12,774 bases of DNA from Acidobacteriaceae bacterium (GTDB lineage: Bacteria; Acidobacteriota; Terriglobia; Bryobacterales; Bryobacteraceae): assembly GCA_019244945.1 (NCBI GenBank), contig JAFASD010000347.1, forward strand, positions 1 to 12,774. Direction: 5' to 3'. Made by a program: the position numbers and the translations under genes. Shown in pieces: positions 1 through 8,400 of this stretch; within the stretch, counting starts at the first letter, position 1; each line of letters starts with the position of its first letter. A model generated the notes under the pieces. That model was not told the origin of the DNA and did no database searches. It was given only the letters and a program-made list of their open reading frames with translations.

Positions 1-211
1 GAGTCCCGGTGCCGCTGGACGCCGCACGGCTGCTGAAAATGCCGCCGTCATTTGTCTCGACGGGTTCCTCGCGCTGTGTTTCTGGATCCAGAAGATCCTC
101 GAGCGAGAAATCGTCGTCATCGAACTCAAAATCATGGATGGAAATATTGCCGACTGGTTCCGCGAAGCGATACCAGGCGGCTAAATCGTCTTTGTCGACG
201 GTGGTGATCAT
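1..211 (-). CDS. Unrecognised acidic protein, 5' part only, runs off the left edge
   Basis: A reading frame opens at ATG 211-209 on the minus strand and stays open for 70 codons to the window edge. The start is well supported: GGGAG lies 7 bases upstream of it (spacer AAGTCAA). The protein begins MITTVDKDDLAAWYRF and contains the very acidic stretch FEFDDDDFSLEDLLDPE at about residues 28-44, followed by a Ser/Gly/Thr-rich segment. No signal peptide or membrane segment is visible. I do not recognise a family. A 13-base inverted repeat (GCGCA-TTT-TGCGC, 234-246) sits just upstream and could be an operator. The good ribosome binding site and absence of stops favour a real gene, but only the N-terminus can be judged. 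Confidence 0.55.
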   Translation of the reverse strand, partial: MITTVDKDDLAAWYRFAEPVGNISIHDFEFDDDDFSLEDLLDPETQREEPVETNDGGIFSSRAASSGTGT

Positions 212-233
212 TTGACTTCTCCCAAACGAATTA

Positions 234-246
234 GCGCATTTTGCGC
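234..246. repeat. Short perfect inverted repeat upstream of the left-edge gene
   Basis: GCGCA (234-238), TTT, TGCGC (242-246). It lies 23-35 bases upstream of the ATG at 211 on the minus strand, just behind the ribosome binding site. It could be an operator or a small 5' leader hairpin. No clear -10/-35 pair is visible next to it. A palindrome this short can occur by chance. Confidence 0.3.
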
Positions 247-518
247 GGAAATCCGATCATGAATTACGAACCGCACCTGTCGCCCGGCACAAACTCATTG
301 TGGAAGGCTTTCCGGATGAGCCGTCTGTTCGACCTGCACCTCTTCAATGTCCGACGGCTGCGGCTTTATTCCCGAAGAGGACGGTCTTGCTTGCGGCCTT
401 GATTCACGAGATACGAATTATTTGTAGAGCGCTCGAAACGTCTTCGCTCGGCCGAGGGTGACAGCTGTGCTGGCTCACATGCCTTGGGGATGTGTGAAAT
501 TGTTAATGATCGATTTCA

Positions 519-751
519 GCCGCATTCGTCGCAAACCATTCTAGAGGAAATATCATACGTGAGATCGGGCTCATTGGCGCGACAACGGATCGGAGCGTCG
601 ATCCCAAACCGCTCGCAAAAGCGACTCCTTAACACTTCACGATCCCACTCTCAAGCGGAAACACCCGGGGGATGAGATGATCGACTTCGTTCCGCGTGAC
701 CGGCAAATGGGCCGAACGCGCGAATGGACACTTTCGATCCTTGCTTTGCAC
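519..751 (-). pseudogene. Possible decayed gene fragment with HNH-like and CxxC motifs in two frames
   Basis: One minus-strand frame (751-629) reads with Cys in KCPF and then VTRNEVDHLIPRVFPLES before a TAA. The D-H-x-I-P pattern resembles the ββα-metal core of HNH endonucleases. The next frame (650-519) reads WDREVLRSRFCERFGI and continues to VCDECG before a TGA, and reading past that stop gives NRSLTISHI. The split over two frames, the internal stops and the lack of a good start suggest a frameshifted remnant. The motif resemblance is by eye only, and the fragments are short enough to be coincidental. Confidence 0.22.
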
Positions 752-788
752 CGTTCTCAATCTATAACGTGCTTCTCTAATATCACGT

Positions 789-3700
789 TCATTGGCTGAC
801 CGGCACGGTATCGAAGCGGACGAGTGTCTCGCAACCTCGAGAACTCGTATCTAAGGCGAGGCAGCGCACCATCTCTTCATTGAAGCGCTTCAGTGGGGCT
901 GCGTGTTGATCTGCGCCGAAATCTCGCAAAGAGATTGCTTTTCGGAAAACACAAACATTCGTCGTGTCTGGACCAGCAATGCCTTTTACGAACGTGCATG
1001 GGCCGGAATTTGCGGAATCGACCAACAAATCCGTCGAAAAACGGAGTCCGTAGGCCAGATCAGCGGCCGTCGGCACCACGTACGCAGTCAGAATCGCACT
1101 GCTATTGTGGTATTCCTTTGCTCCAGGAAGTGGAATTCCCGCGAAAGTTCCAATATATGGAATCTCGACGAATGGAGGCAGTAGGGGGAAGCGGGACCTG
1201 GATTTTTGGACGAGAGCGGAGAATGAGGAAACCTCAAACATCTTCACGGAATCGACTCGGATGCGTGTTGTCGTGTCGTGCTGAGCAACCCGTGAGGTGT
1301 TGTAGGCCGGGTCATTTGCGCCGCCCCCGGTGTAAACCGGACCACCGGCAGACTCGTCCGCGTTCAACGTCACTGTTATTTCGGCCGAAGATGCCGTGCT
1401 CAGGCTACGCGGGGTGACCTGAAGGCTCAGTGCGCGCCCAATCTGGGCAAATGTCGTTTGATACTGGCCTAGCGCGCCCGCCAGCGCTTCAAAACGGTGC
1501 AGCGGGGTTGTTGAAAAAAATGCGCTCGCGAGCGGGGCCGCACTGGAACCACCGGCACCAGAGCCTGCACCCGATCCACTCGAACCCCCCGATCCTCCCG
1601 CGCTACCACCGGATCCTCCGCCTGACGAACCTCCGCCGGGGCCTCCGCCTGTCGAAGAGCCACCCGTTCCGACCAATGTATTCAAAAGCGTACTCAGCTC
1701 GGGCGCCATGCTGACGTTCAGTGAGCTTTGGGAGGTCGTTGAAACGCTAGTTGGCTGGCCAGAAATCGTTCGAACGCTCACTATGCCGTCATTGAATAAC
1801 GAAGGCTTGTCGAGCCCGAATATTCGCTTTATGCAGCAACGCTCATCTTTCCTGGAGTTAAACATGATCGCGGTGCGTTGCAGATCCGCGCGAACGAACA
1901 TCTGATAAGCGGTAAGATCGCGGTTGAAAGCATCCACCAGCGGATTGAGGGCCGCGTTCAAGGCGTTCGCGGTCCGCGTCAGCTCGTAAGCATCGAACTC
2001 GTGTGGATACTGCTGACTTAGCTTGTAATTAAATAAAAAGTCGGCCACAGCCGCGCGCAGCAGACCTACGGTATATGGTGGCGTATTCGTCTGGTCAACG
2101 GCTCTCATCAGCTTTGCTGCCTGTCGCGAAAAGCACGCGAGGCGGACCCTTGGTTCGCCCTCAGTGATCAAAGACCCCAAAATTCCTTCGTGATCCAAAA
2201 TCATGCAGTCTGTTTTCTCTCCATCTGCGCTATTTCTAAAGGTTGACGAGTTTGCAATATCGAGGCCTAAGCTTGTCCAAAGGCTCTTGCAAGCGTCCCT
2301 CTTTTGCTGGTAGTTTTCGCCACCAGGGCCGCCGCCACACGCCCCGTCATTAGTCACGGGCTCCGCCGATCCTTGAACGGCGACGGTAGCGGCTCTCACC
2401 GCCGCAATAGGATTCTGTGCTGCAATCAGAACCAGCAGCAACTCGGTCAGGCTGGGCCTTATCCCTTTAAACAAGGTCTGATAGCCCAGACAGTACCGAC
2501 CGCGGTCGCAGAGATTCAAATCATTGCGAGTTCTAGGCACTACCGGATCTTTCAATTCGGCCGAACTACTATCGAGGAACGCTTGTGCCAACTCCTGCGG
2601 CGATCTGCCGGATTTCGGCGCTTGGAATGTGTCGGCAACAAAACGATTCGAGACATACCGCGCAAAAGATTCGTTGTAGAAATCTGGAGCAGCGGCCCTC
2701 TCTTTGAGAGCTCCCCAGGCCCTTTCAATGACATATTCAAATTCGAGATTGTAATCTTCGACCGTCTTCTTCACCATTTCGGCGAATGCTCCGACCGCTT
2801 TCGGGTTTACCGAGGAGTTCTGGGTCACCCACGCACTGACGATCATTTCAGGACGCGGCAGATCGAGTTGCGCGAGTATGCGCAACCGCTCCTCGATTTG
2901 AGCGTCATCACCGGGATAGGTGTCTGAGAAGACAAGAAGATCAGGCGGATTCTGTTCTCCAGTGCCTGCGGCGACGGCAACCGATGCCATAGCCAATGGC
3001 GACAGAGTGGCTGGCGCGTTGTTCGTTGTTGCTGCCGACCCAGCGCCGCTCGGGCCTCCGGTAGTTGCTGAGGTCGTCGATTGAGAGGGTGTGCAGGCGC
3101 TCGAACTGCCGAATGCTAAGCCTGCCACCACGCACGGTGTTGTGTCGGACCAAATCTGGACGTTGCTGCCGGGTGGCTGGTTGATGGAAATGTTTGCCGA
3201 AGTGGCCGCGCCCGCCGCACCCGCTGTCGTTCCGCCGCCTGTTCCAGAACCGCCGGGGCTGGAACCGCCTCCTGAGCCTCCGCTCGAGCCGCCTCCTGTT
3301 CCGCTGGTGCCGCCGGCCGGGCTTCCGGAGCTGCCTCCTGCACTGCCGCCGGACGGAGTCGCTGGCGTCAAGGCCGAAAAAGCAGCAGCAACGTCCGAGG
3401 AAGATAAATAGAACAGTTTCGTATTCATAGATTCCGAAACCAGGTTCCATTCCAGCCGTTTCACATCTGTAAGGAAATTTGACCAGGTCAGGCAGTCCGG
3501 CGTAGTGGTTGCGGTTACGCGCACTTTGTCCCTACCGACATCCTGAATCGTGAACTGGCTGTAGTTCAACGTGTTCAGTCGCGGGGCCAAATCACCGAGG
3601 GCAAGCGCATGTGGAATCCTGAGTTCCACAGAGAATGCCTTCCCCGCCGGCGAAATGCCCAAAGAACTCATTCGTCTCCCAGTCAAGGCGGCGATGTCGT

Positions 3701-4406
3701 TGAAAATGCCCGTCAGAATCTGACGCTCTCGTGGGCGAATTGGCTCCCGCGTCGCGTAGATGCTAATAACAGTCGAATTTGGCGCCGTGAGCAAAAAGGG
3801 AGTCGGATTTCCGATCATGCTGACAATCGCCGGTGCATCCATGGGCTGGCTTGTCGCTGGAATTGCGGGCGGAAGTACAGCACACGACGCGGATTTATCG
3901 GCTTTCCGGCTCACCTGGATTAGAAGATCAACAGGGGCTGCGGCCGCGAAAACATCGTCCTCCGCAGCGGTCGCCCGAATGACGATCAGCCCTGGGGCGT
4001 TCGCTCGGTAGTGAACCAGATTGGTTCCGCCGACGGGCGTTGCAGAACCAGAGAGCACTCTTTGCCGAACGGGACGCCCTGAATCCGATGTAGCGCGGAC
4101 GAAGAAGTCGGCACCGGGGATAACTGGATATGTAGGGTTACACTCGCTCGTTTGGGCGGGATTACAAGCGAGCGCAGCAGCGATTGTTTGGTTAATTCTC
4201 CGACCCATTTCCTCGGACGGTACACGTCTGAGTGCAGGTTCCAGTCCGCTGCAGCGGCTGACCTCACCCGCGACAACTGTACAGATGGCGTGCAAATATT
4301 TTCCGAACGGCCGATCGTCGACGGGGCGTTGCACCGCAGTAACGCCCGGTTGCCGTTCCTGAGCGAAACAAACACCAGCTAAACAGAGAAGAAAAATTAC
4401 CTTCAT
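789..4406 (-). CDS. Large exported secretin-like protein with two Gly/Ser-rich linkers
   Basis: The protein has 1205 residues from ATG 4406, chosen because GAAGG lies 5 bases upstream and a compact signal peptide follows at once (MKVIFLLCLAGVCFA, then QERQ). ATG 4424 (GAGG 11 bases upstream, 6 residues longer) is the alternative. The frame is also open farther upstream into the preceding gene. Seen in order: an Ig-like β-rich region (about 70-180), a segment like secretin N-domains (KLFYLSSSDVAAAFSAL, about 330-346), a Gly/Ser linker (about 348-402), LLVFSD plus a helix ending LDLPRPEMIVSAWV (490-527), a long middle region with several Cys, a second Gly/Ser linker (about 912-955), then LQVTPRSL (about 994), PLLPPFVEIPYIG (about 1075) and a VVPTAADLAYGL stretch (about 1105). 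The LD-PRP, VTP and P-LL--IP-IG elements fall in the order seen in GspD/PilQ-type secretins. No pilot or other secretion gene is adjacent. It probably acts in the periplasm or outer membrane. The secretin relation is inferred from motif order and is not secure. It is the second gene of an operon, 40 bases after its partner. Confidence 0.85.
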   Translation of the reverse strand: MKVIFLLCLAGVCFAQERQPGVTAVQRPVDDRPFGKYLHAICTVVAGEVSRCSGLEPALRRVPSEEMGRRINQTIAAALACNPAQTSECNPTYPVIPGADFFVRATSDSGRPVRQRVLSGSATPVGGTNLVHYRANAPGLIVIRATAAEDDVFAAAAPVDLLIQVSRKADKSASCAVLPPAIPATSQPMDAPAIVSMIGNPTPFLLTAPNSTVISIYATREPIRPRERQILTGIFNDIAALTGRRMSSLGISPAGKAFSVELRIPHALALGDLAPRLNTLNYSQFTIQDVGRDKVRVTATTTPDCLTWSNFLTDVKRLEWNLVSESMNTKLFYLSSSDVAAAFSALTPATPSGGSAGGSSGSPAGGTSGTGGGSSGGSGGGSSPGGSGTGGGTTAGAAGAATSANISINQPPGSNVQIWSDTTPCVVAGLAFGSSSACTPSQSTTSATTGGPSGAGSAATTNNAPATLSPLAMASVAVAAGTGEQNPPDLLVFSDTYPGDDAQIEERLRILAQLDLPRPEMIVSAWVTQNSSVNPKAVGAFAEMVKKTVEDYNLEFEYVIERAWGALKERAAAPDFYNESFARYVSNRFVADTFQAPKSGRSPQELAQAFLDSSSAELKDPVVPRTRNDLNLCDRGRYCLGYQTLFKGIRPSLTELLLVLIAAQNPIAAVRAATVAVQGSAEPVTNDGACGGGPGGENYQQKRDACKSLWTSLGLDIANSSTFRNSADGEKTDCMILDHEGILGSLITEGEPRVRLACFSRQAAKLMRAVDQTNTPPYTVGLLRAAVADFLFNYKLSQQYPHEFDAYELTRTANALNAALNPLVDAFNRDLTAYQMFVRADLQRTAIMFNSRKDERCCIKRIFGLDKPSLFNDGIVSVRTISGQPTSVSTTSQSSLNVSMAPELSTLLNTLVGTGGSSTGGGPGGGSSGGGSGGSAGGSGGSSGSGAGSGAGGSSAAPLASAFFSTTPLHRFEALAGALGQYQTTFAQIGRALSLQVTPRSLSTASSAEITVTLNADESAGGPVYTGGGANDPAYNTSRVAQHDTTTRIRVDSVKMFEVSSFSALVQKSRSRFPLLPPFVEIPYIGTFAGIPLPGAKEYHNSSAILTAYVVPTAADLAYGLRFSTDLLVDSANSGPCTFVKGIAGPDTTNVCVFRKAISLRDFGADQHAAPLKRFNEEMVRCLALDTSSRGCETLVRFDTVPVSQ

Positions 4407-4446
4407 TTCGACCTTCAGCGACATGAAACTAGAAACCTCGGCAAGC

Positions 4447-5055
4447 CTATTTAGTCCCTTGTATTTGGTTGGTGACGATCTTGAACAGTGCATCAGGTCC
4501 ACCAGGTTTCAGCGCGTATAGCGCCCTTAGGGTTTCGAGATCGTCCATATATTTCTTCATGTCACCGGCTTTCGGTCTGGGATAAGCGAGAAGTAGAAAA
4601 TACAGTGCGACAGTCGGCTGGTCGTCGTGAGTTCGATCTACCTCACCAAGCTTCGCCTTACCATCTGGACTGTTGTAGATAACATCGTCAATGATGGGCT
4701 GCGCCTTGCTCGTTAGAGCACTCTCCGTCTTGTCGCCGTCTTTCAAAGTGGTCGATTCAATCAGCCACTTCAGAAAAGCCTGGTTCTTTTGGGCCTCTTT
4801 GTACAAGTCCCGATAGTCAGGAGTCGTGATTGCGCGGAGCGCATCCGCATCAGCCAAATCAGGATCCTCCGGAAGACCGTCCGCGCGACTATGCGTTGCA
4901 TAAAAGCCAAGGGCTTCTAAGCACTTGCCGACGGTTTTCTGATCCTTCCACTCCTGCGCAAGTGCCCTTTGCGTCTCAGTGGGAAGATCTGCCGACACAA
5001 GAAGGTGGACCGATAAGGCAACACAAATAAAAAAACGACTGTTCGCGTACTTCAA
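4447..5055 (-). CDS. Small exported protein of unknown function, TTG start, first gene of operon
   Basis: The protein has 202 residues if started at TTG 5055-5053. That start has a GGAGG at 5064-5060, 4 bases away, and gives a textbook signal peptide: a basic n-region (MKYANSR), a hydrophobic core (FFICVALSVHLLVS) and a likely cut after VSA before DLPTETQ. A GTG at 5091 is in frame but has no ribosome binding site and would put 12 extra residues before the signal. The mature part is mostly helical and charged, with a Cys near GKCLEALGFYATHS, and ends QIQGTK. I do not recognise a domain. The next gene begins 40 bases (or 22 for the alternative start) after this stop, so the two are likely co-transcribed and the product may be a periplasmic partner of the secretin-like protein. 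Confidence 0.8.
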   Translation of the reverse strand: MKYANSRFFICVALSVHLLVSADLPTETQRALAQEWKDQKTVGKCLEALGFYATHSRADGLPEDPDLADADALRAITTPDYRDLYKEAQKNQAFLKWLIESTTLKDGDKTESALTSKAQPIIDDVIYNSPDGKAKLGEVDRTHDDQPTVALYFLLLAYPRPKAGDMKKYMDDLETLRALYALKPGGPDALFKIVTNQIQGTK

Positions 5056-5059
5056 TGCG

Positions 5060-5064
5060 CCTCC
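5060..5064 (-). promoter_or_regulatory. Ribosome binding site that decides the TTG start
   Basis: The minus strand reads GGAGG here, followed by CGCA and TTG (5055-5053). This is the only good ribosome binding site near the 5' end of the small exported protein. It selects the TTG over the in-frame GTG at 5091 and places the signal peptide at the true N-terminus. Confidence 0.6.
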
Positions 5065-5087
5065 AAAAACCTGGATAGCTAAGTCCC

Positions 5088-5114
5088 GCACCAGGAATGT
5101 AATGCATTTGGTGC
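5088..5114. repeat. Inverted repeat in the leader of the minus-strand operon
   Basis: GCACCA (5088-5093) and TGGTGC (5109-5114) flank a 15-base loop that itself contains the palindrome AATGCATT (5101-5108). It lies within the predicted 5' leader, between the presumed start of transcription near 5119 and the ribosome binding site. It could be an mRNA hairpin or a protein-binding site. No function can be assigned. Confidence 0.3.
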
Positions 5115-5125
5115 AAATAAGCGAG

Positions 5126-5154
5126 ATTTTACCCTAACAGCGATCTGTTGTCGA
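5126..5154 (-). promoter_or_regulatory. Sigma70-type promoter of the minus-strand operon
   Basis: On the minus strand there is a -35 of TCGACA (5154-5149, 5 of 6 to TTGACA), a 17-base spacer and a -10 of TAAAAT (5131-5126, 5 of 6 to TATAAT). The expected start of transcription is near 5119, giving a leader of about 64 bases before the TTG at 5055. Spacing and both hexamers are close to the housekeeping consensus. Confidence 0.6.
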
Positions 5155-5162
5155 CCAGAAGT

Positions 5163-5178
5163 TGTGCAATTGAGCACA
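5163..5178. promoter_or_regulatory. CRP/FNR-like palindromic operator candidate
   Basis: TGTGC-AATTGA-GCACA is a perfect 5-6-5 palindrome. It has the geometry of the CRP site TGTGA-N6-TCACA and matches 8 of its 10 arm bases. It sits just upstream of the operon's -35 box, centred about 51 bases upstream of the presumed start at 5119. No regulator gene is present in the window, so the protein that binds it is unknown. Confidence 0.35.
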
Positions 5179-5368
5179 TTGAAGCTCGCGATTCGCAGAT
5201 CCGGCGCTTTCGCCGTCGTCGATCACCGAAGGTGAAGGTGCGGAAACGGATCTTACATCTAACCTAGCCAGTGGTCTGTCTTTCACTCGCGGCACGGGAC
5301 GCAGCACAAAATCGCCAGAAGCGGTATAGATAAGACTGTTTTTTTTCCGCTAGCCCATTCCGCTTCTC

Positions 5369-5377
5369 TGTTATAAT
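5369..5377 (+). promoter_or_regulatory. Extended -10 promoter of the patatin gene
   Basis: TGTTATAAT contains a perfect TATAAT (5372-5377) preceded by TGn, the extended -10 element. That element can compensate for the missing -35, and no good hexamer is found at 16-18 bases upstream. Transcription would start near 5384, giving a leader of about 35 bases before the GTG at 5419. Confidence 0.6.
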
Positions 5378-5418
5378 CCGGGCCTATCGTCCCAGAGAAG
5401 GTCGGTAGAGGAGAATAA

Positions 5419-8400
5419 GTGGCGGAACCAGAAGCCGAGGCATGGCCGCGTCTCAAGGAATTACATGATTTACTACTGGCTGGTAAGTCAGCTGAGCAGC
5501 GGCGATTGCTGCGTCTGCATGAAGAGACAGGTTTTGTCTCCTCCGATGAGCGAGAAATCCAATTCCGGAGGGAACTGGATGCGGAGCTCGCGCGCATAGC
5601 GGATGCTGAATTTCGTGCGCAATGCAATGCGCCCGGCCCCGGCTCGAATGGCGGCGCGCTTCCTTACTTTTCTGCCCTGTTGCAAGACTCGCCCGCGTTT
5701 GTTCAATATCTGAACGTCTATCTTTACTTCAGCGTAAGATTCGCGGCAGGCCGCATTTTCGCAGCATGCTCGCCCAAGCAAATCGACGAAGCTGAGTGCA
5801 ATGAACCTATTGCGGCGCTGCCACCTCCGCCCGTGTGCCAAGAAGGTTGGAATAATGCGGGGGCCGTTGAAGAATTCCTGGAGCTGGCACGCACCGCTGA
5901 CCTTAGAGATCCAGTAGAAAAAGCATTACGGTTCCTTGATGGCTTTACTGCGACTGGCGAAAAGTTGGAGGCGCGTAATCCGGCTGAGGGCGAAGAAACC
6001 CACTTCGAGCTTTGGCTCAAGCGCCTGTATTTCAAACACGCCGACAGCGCCGAGGAACAGAGGAAATTTCAGGAGAAGCAAGCGTATTTTGCCGATTTGG
6101 CAGACGCAATGTTGGCCTGGGCGCGGAGCCGTTACCAGTTCTACACCGCACTCGAGCGTAGGAGCCTGGCGAAGCGCAGTTGGGTGGATGAATGGGAGCG
6201 CAAGACCTCGGAGGTGTGGAAAGAAGGATTGTGGACCGTCAACAATCCAATTGCCGCGCGTTGCGCGCTTGTCGACTTTTATTGGCTCGCCAAAATCCTT
6301 CGCGCTGACGTGTCTCAAAGTGGCGAGGTGACTTATCGCGAACGCTCCTGGCTGTATCTGCTTGCAATCAGGCGAGCAATGGAACCTGACATAAAGGACG
6401 AGGCCCGAACGAAATCGAAGGCCGAAACCCTTCGTATAGAGGAAGTGCTGCGCTCTGCCTTTGGATATGCCTGCGATTTAATCCAGAACGCTGTCGAGAT
6501 TGCAAACGAATGCGCCGACTGGAATGCCAATCCCGAGAAATATGCGTTCCCGCCCGCAGCAATAACCGATCCGGGGCCTAAAGAGGGCTCCTGGCGTCCC
6601 GAAGCTTGGCGCGAAGTCGAGGACCGCGAGCATATCGAGATCACCGTCCATCGCAAAGAAAGGGATCATCAATCTATCCCCGGCAGTGTCCGTATAAATG
6701 ATGGCCCATGCCCCGAGAGCGAGAAACCATCCGGCTGGAGCCGACGCGTTTGGACCGGCGAACAGTTGGATAACGTAATCGGGCTGGCGTTCTCAGGTGG
6801 AGGAATTCGTAGCGCCACATTCAATCTCGGCGTGCTTCAGAAGCTACAAGAACTCGATCTACTTCGTCATATTGACTATCTTTCGACCGTTTCGGGCGGC
6901 GGGTACATCGGCTCGTGGCTCGTGGGGAACGTGCGAAGAACGCGCTATTGGCTCAGCAGGATGACCAACTGGGATGCCTCCATAGAGCATCTGAGGCGCT
7001 ATTCCAACTACCTTGCTCCGCACACCGGAATCCTCAGTCCCGATACCTGGAGTATTGGTCTGACATGGGTGCGGAATGCTCTTCTCATCCAGATCACGGC
7101 CTTCGTATGGCTGGCAGTGATCCTGATGTTCACGCTCGATTTGAAGAAGCTCGTTTTCGAATGGGCGCGGGATGGTCAAACTGATCCCATGAGCGCGCCG
7201 CATTGGGCTTTGGTGGGCTCAATGGTTGTGATCCTAGCGGCGATTCTCTTCTTTCTTTCGCATGAACGGCTTCCAAGGACGCACATAGCAAGGGGGATTT
7301 TCGTCCGCGGTAATGGCTTCACAATCGGCGCGGCAAGCCTTGCGTGGTTCGGCTGTTTCCTAACGGCCGGGCTGCTGTGGGGACAGGCACGCTCACATCC
7401 AGATGAATTTACGGAGTTTTCCAAGATTCTTATAGGCAGTTTTCAGGACTGGTCCAAATGGGTGATTCTGCTCTTCTGTTCATCGATCGCTCTGATTGCG
7501 TTGTTTAGCGTGGGCAGACACAAACTGCGCAAGCCTAGCGGAGTAATAGCCGCGGCAATCTTGGTTCCCGCCGTCGCTTACCTTGCTTTGTGTGGCGAAT
7601 TAAGAATTTTTGGCGCTTTGATTGAGAACGCACTCAGCCAGCAATGTCCGTACCTTGAGCGCCTCGATTGGGTTGCATTTGTAGTCGGGCCATTTATCTC
7701 GATGGTCGGGATTGCCCTGGCGATCGCGATCTTCATAGGATTAGTAGGGCGCGCCGCCCCGGATTGGACACGGGAGTGGTGGACCAGGTACGGCGCCTGG
7801 ATTGCCATGATAGGCACGGTCGCGTTCATCGTAGTGACGGCTGCCGTGGTAGCACCGTGGGGAGTCCTCCAACTGACGCAATTGCGGGTAAAGTGGCCGG
7901 TGATCAGTGGCGCGGTGGGGTGGATCGGTTCCACGATCAGCGGGCTTCTCGCAGGCAAGAGTTCTAAGACTGGGGAAGGCGGCGAGCGCTCGAAGACTCT
8001 GGAAATCATCGCCCGCGTGGGGGGCTTTCTGTTTATTGTCGGAGCGGTCGCCGTCTCCTCGACAGTCGTTTACCTCATCTTGCGCGAGGCGTTAGGTGAT
8101 GATGCGGAAAGCTACGCTTATAACCTCCAGCGAATTATCGAAATCCAGGCTGGTGCCTTAGGCATAGCTTGGATGTGGATTCTCCCTGTGCTCACCGCCG
8201 GGCTTGGGTGGGTGTTCTCGAAACGATTTGATTTGAATACGTTCAGCTTAAATCAGTTCTATCGCAACCGCTTGGTGCGCTGCTATCTGGGCGCAACTCG
8301 TTGGCAGCCCGGCAAACGGCGTGAGCACCCATTCACCGGGTTCGACCAGAAGGACGATATACTACTTTCCGATCTGCGCGCCTTGCGGCTATCAGAAACC

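Larger units (their letters stand above)
212..788. other. 577-base gap without an intact gene; probable decayed coding sequence
   Basis: No open frame here has both a convincing start and protein-like composition. On the minus strand, downstream of the secretin-like gene, two adjacent frames give protein-like fragments: 751-629 (contains NEVDHLIPR, resembling an HNH nuclease core) and 650-519 (ends VCDECG, a CxxC pair). They are separated by a frame change, and in-frame stops follow. This is what a decayed gene would look like. Other items are GAGCGCTC (427-434) and GGATCG/CGATCC with a 6-base loop (587-604), both short. A 63-codon plus-strand frame (484-675) and a 47-codon one starting at 259 have weak or no ribosome binding sites and are not called. 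Confidence 0.45.
5056..5418. other. 363-base divergent intergenic region between exported-protein operon and patatin gene
   Basis: This region contains both divergent promoters: minus-strand -35/-10 at 5154-5126 and plus-strand extended -10 at 5369-5377. It also holds the CRP-like palindrome (5163-5178), two small stem-loops (CGGCG-CTTT-CGCCG at 5202-5215 and TCACC-GAA-GGTGA at 5223-5235) and a run of eight T (5339-5346). The T run has no convincing stem directly before it, so it is not called a terminator. No credible small gene is seen. Confidence 0.6.

Noticed and set aside
484..675. 63-codon plus-strand frame in the left gap
   Set aside because: It has no convincing ribosome binding site and unlikely composition; the minus strand in the same stretch is more protein-like.
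766..789. AACGTG...CACGTT inverted repeat at the end of the secretin-like gene as a terminator
   Set aside because: The 12-base loop and absence of a T run on the minus strand make it a poor intrinsic terminator.
677..799. 40-codon plus-strand frame beginning MIDFVPRDRQ after a G-rich stretch
   Set aside because: It overlaps the 3' end of the secretin-like gene, has no recognisable motif, and is antisense to the HNH-like fragment. It cannot be supported as a gene.
1540..1675. G/C-rich repetitive stretch as a tandem DNA repeat or CRISPR-like array
   Set aside because: The repetition is at codon level (Gly and Ser codons in a linker), without fixed unit length or spacers.
893..1714. Long plus-strand open frames antisense to the 3' part of the secretin-like gene
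   Set aside because: They are rich in Arg, Cys and Trp, lack any motif and lie wholly inside a gene with a clear signal peptide and motif order.
3091..3411. Plus-strand proline-rich open frame (repeated PPPEPP-type motifs)
   Set aside because: It is the complement of the Gly/Ser linker in the secretin-like gene. The composition comes from the linker and there is no ribosome binding site.
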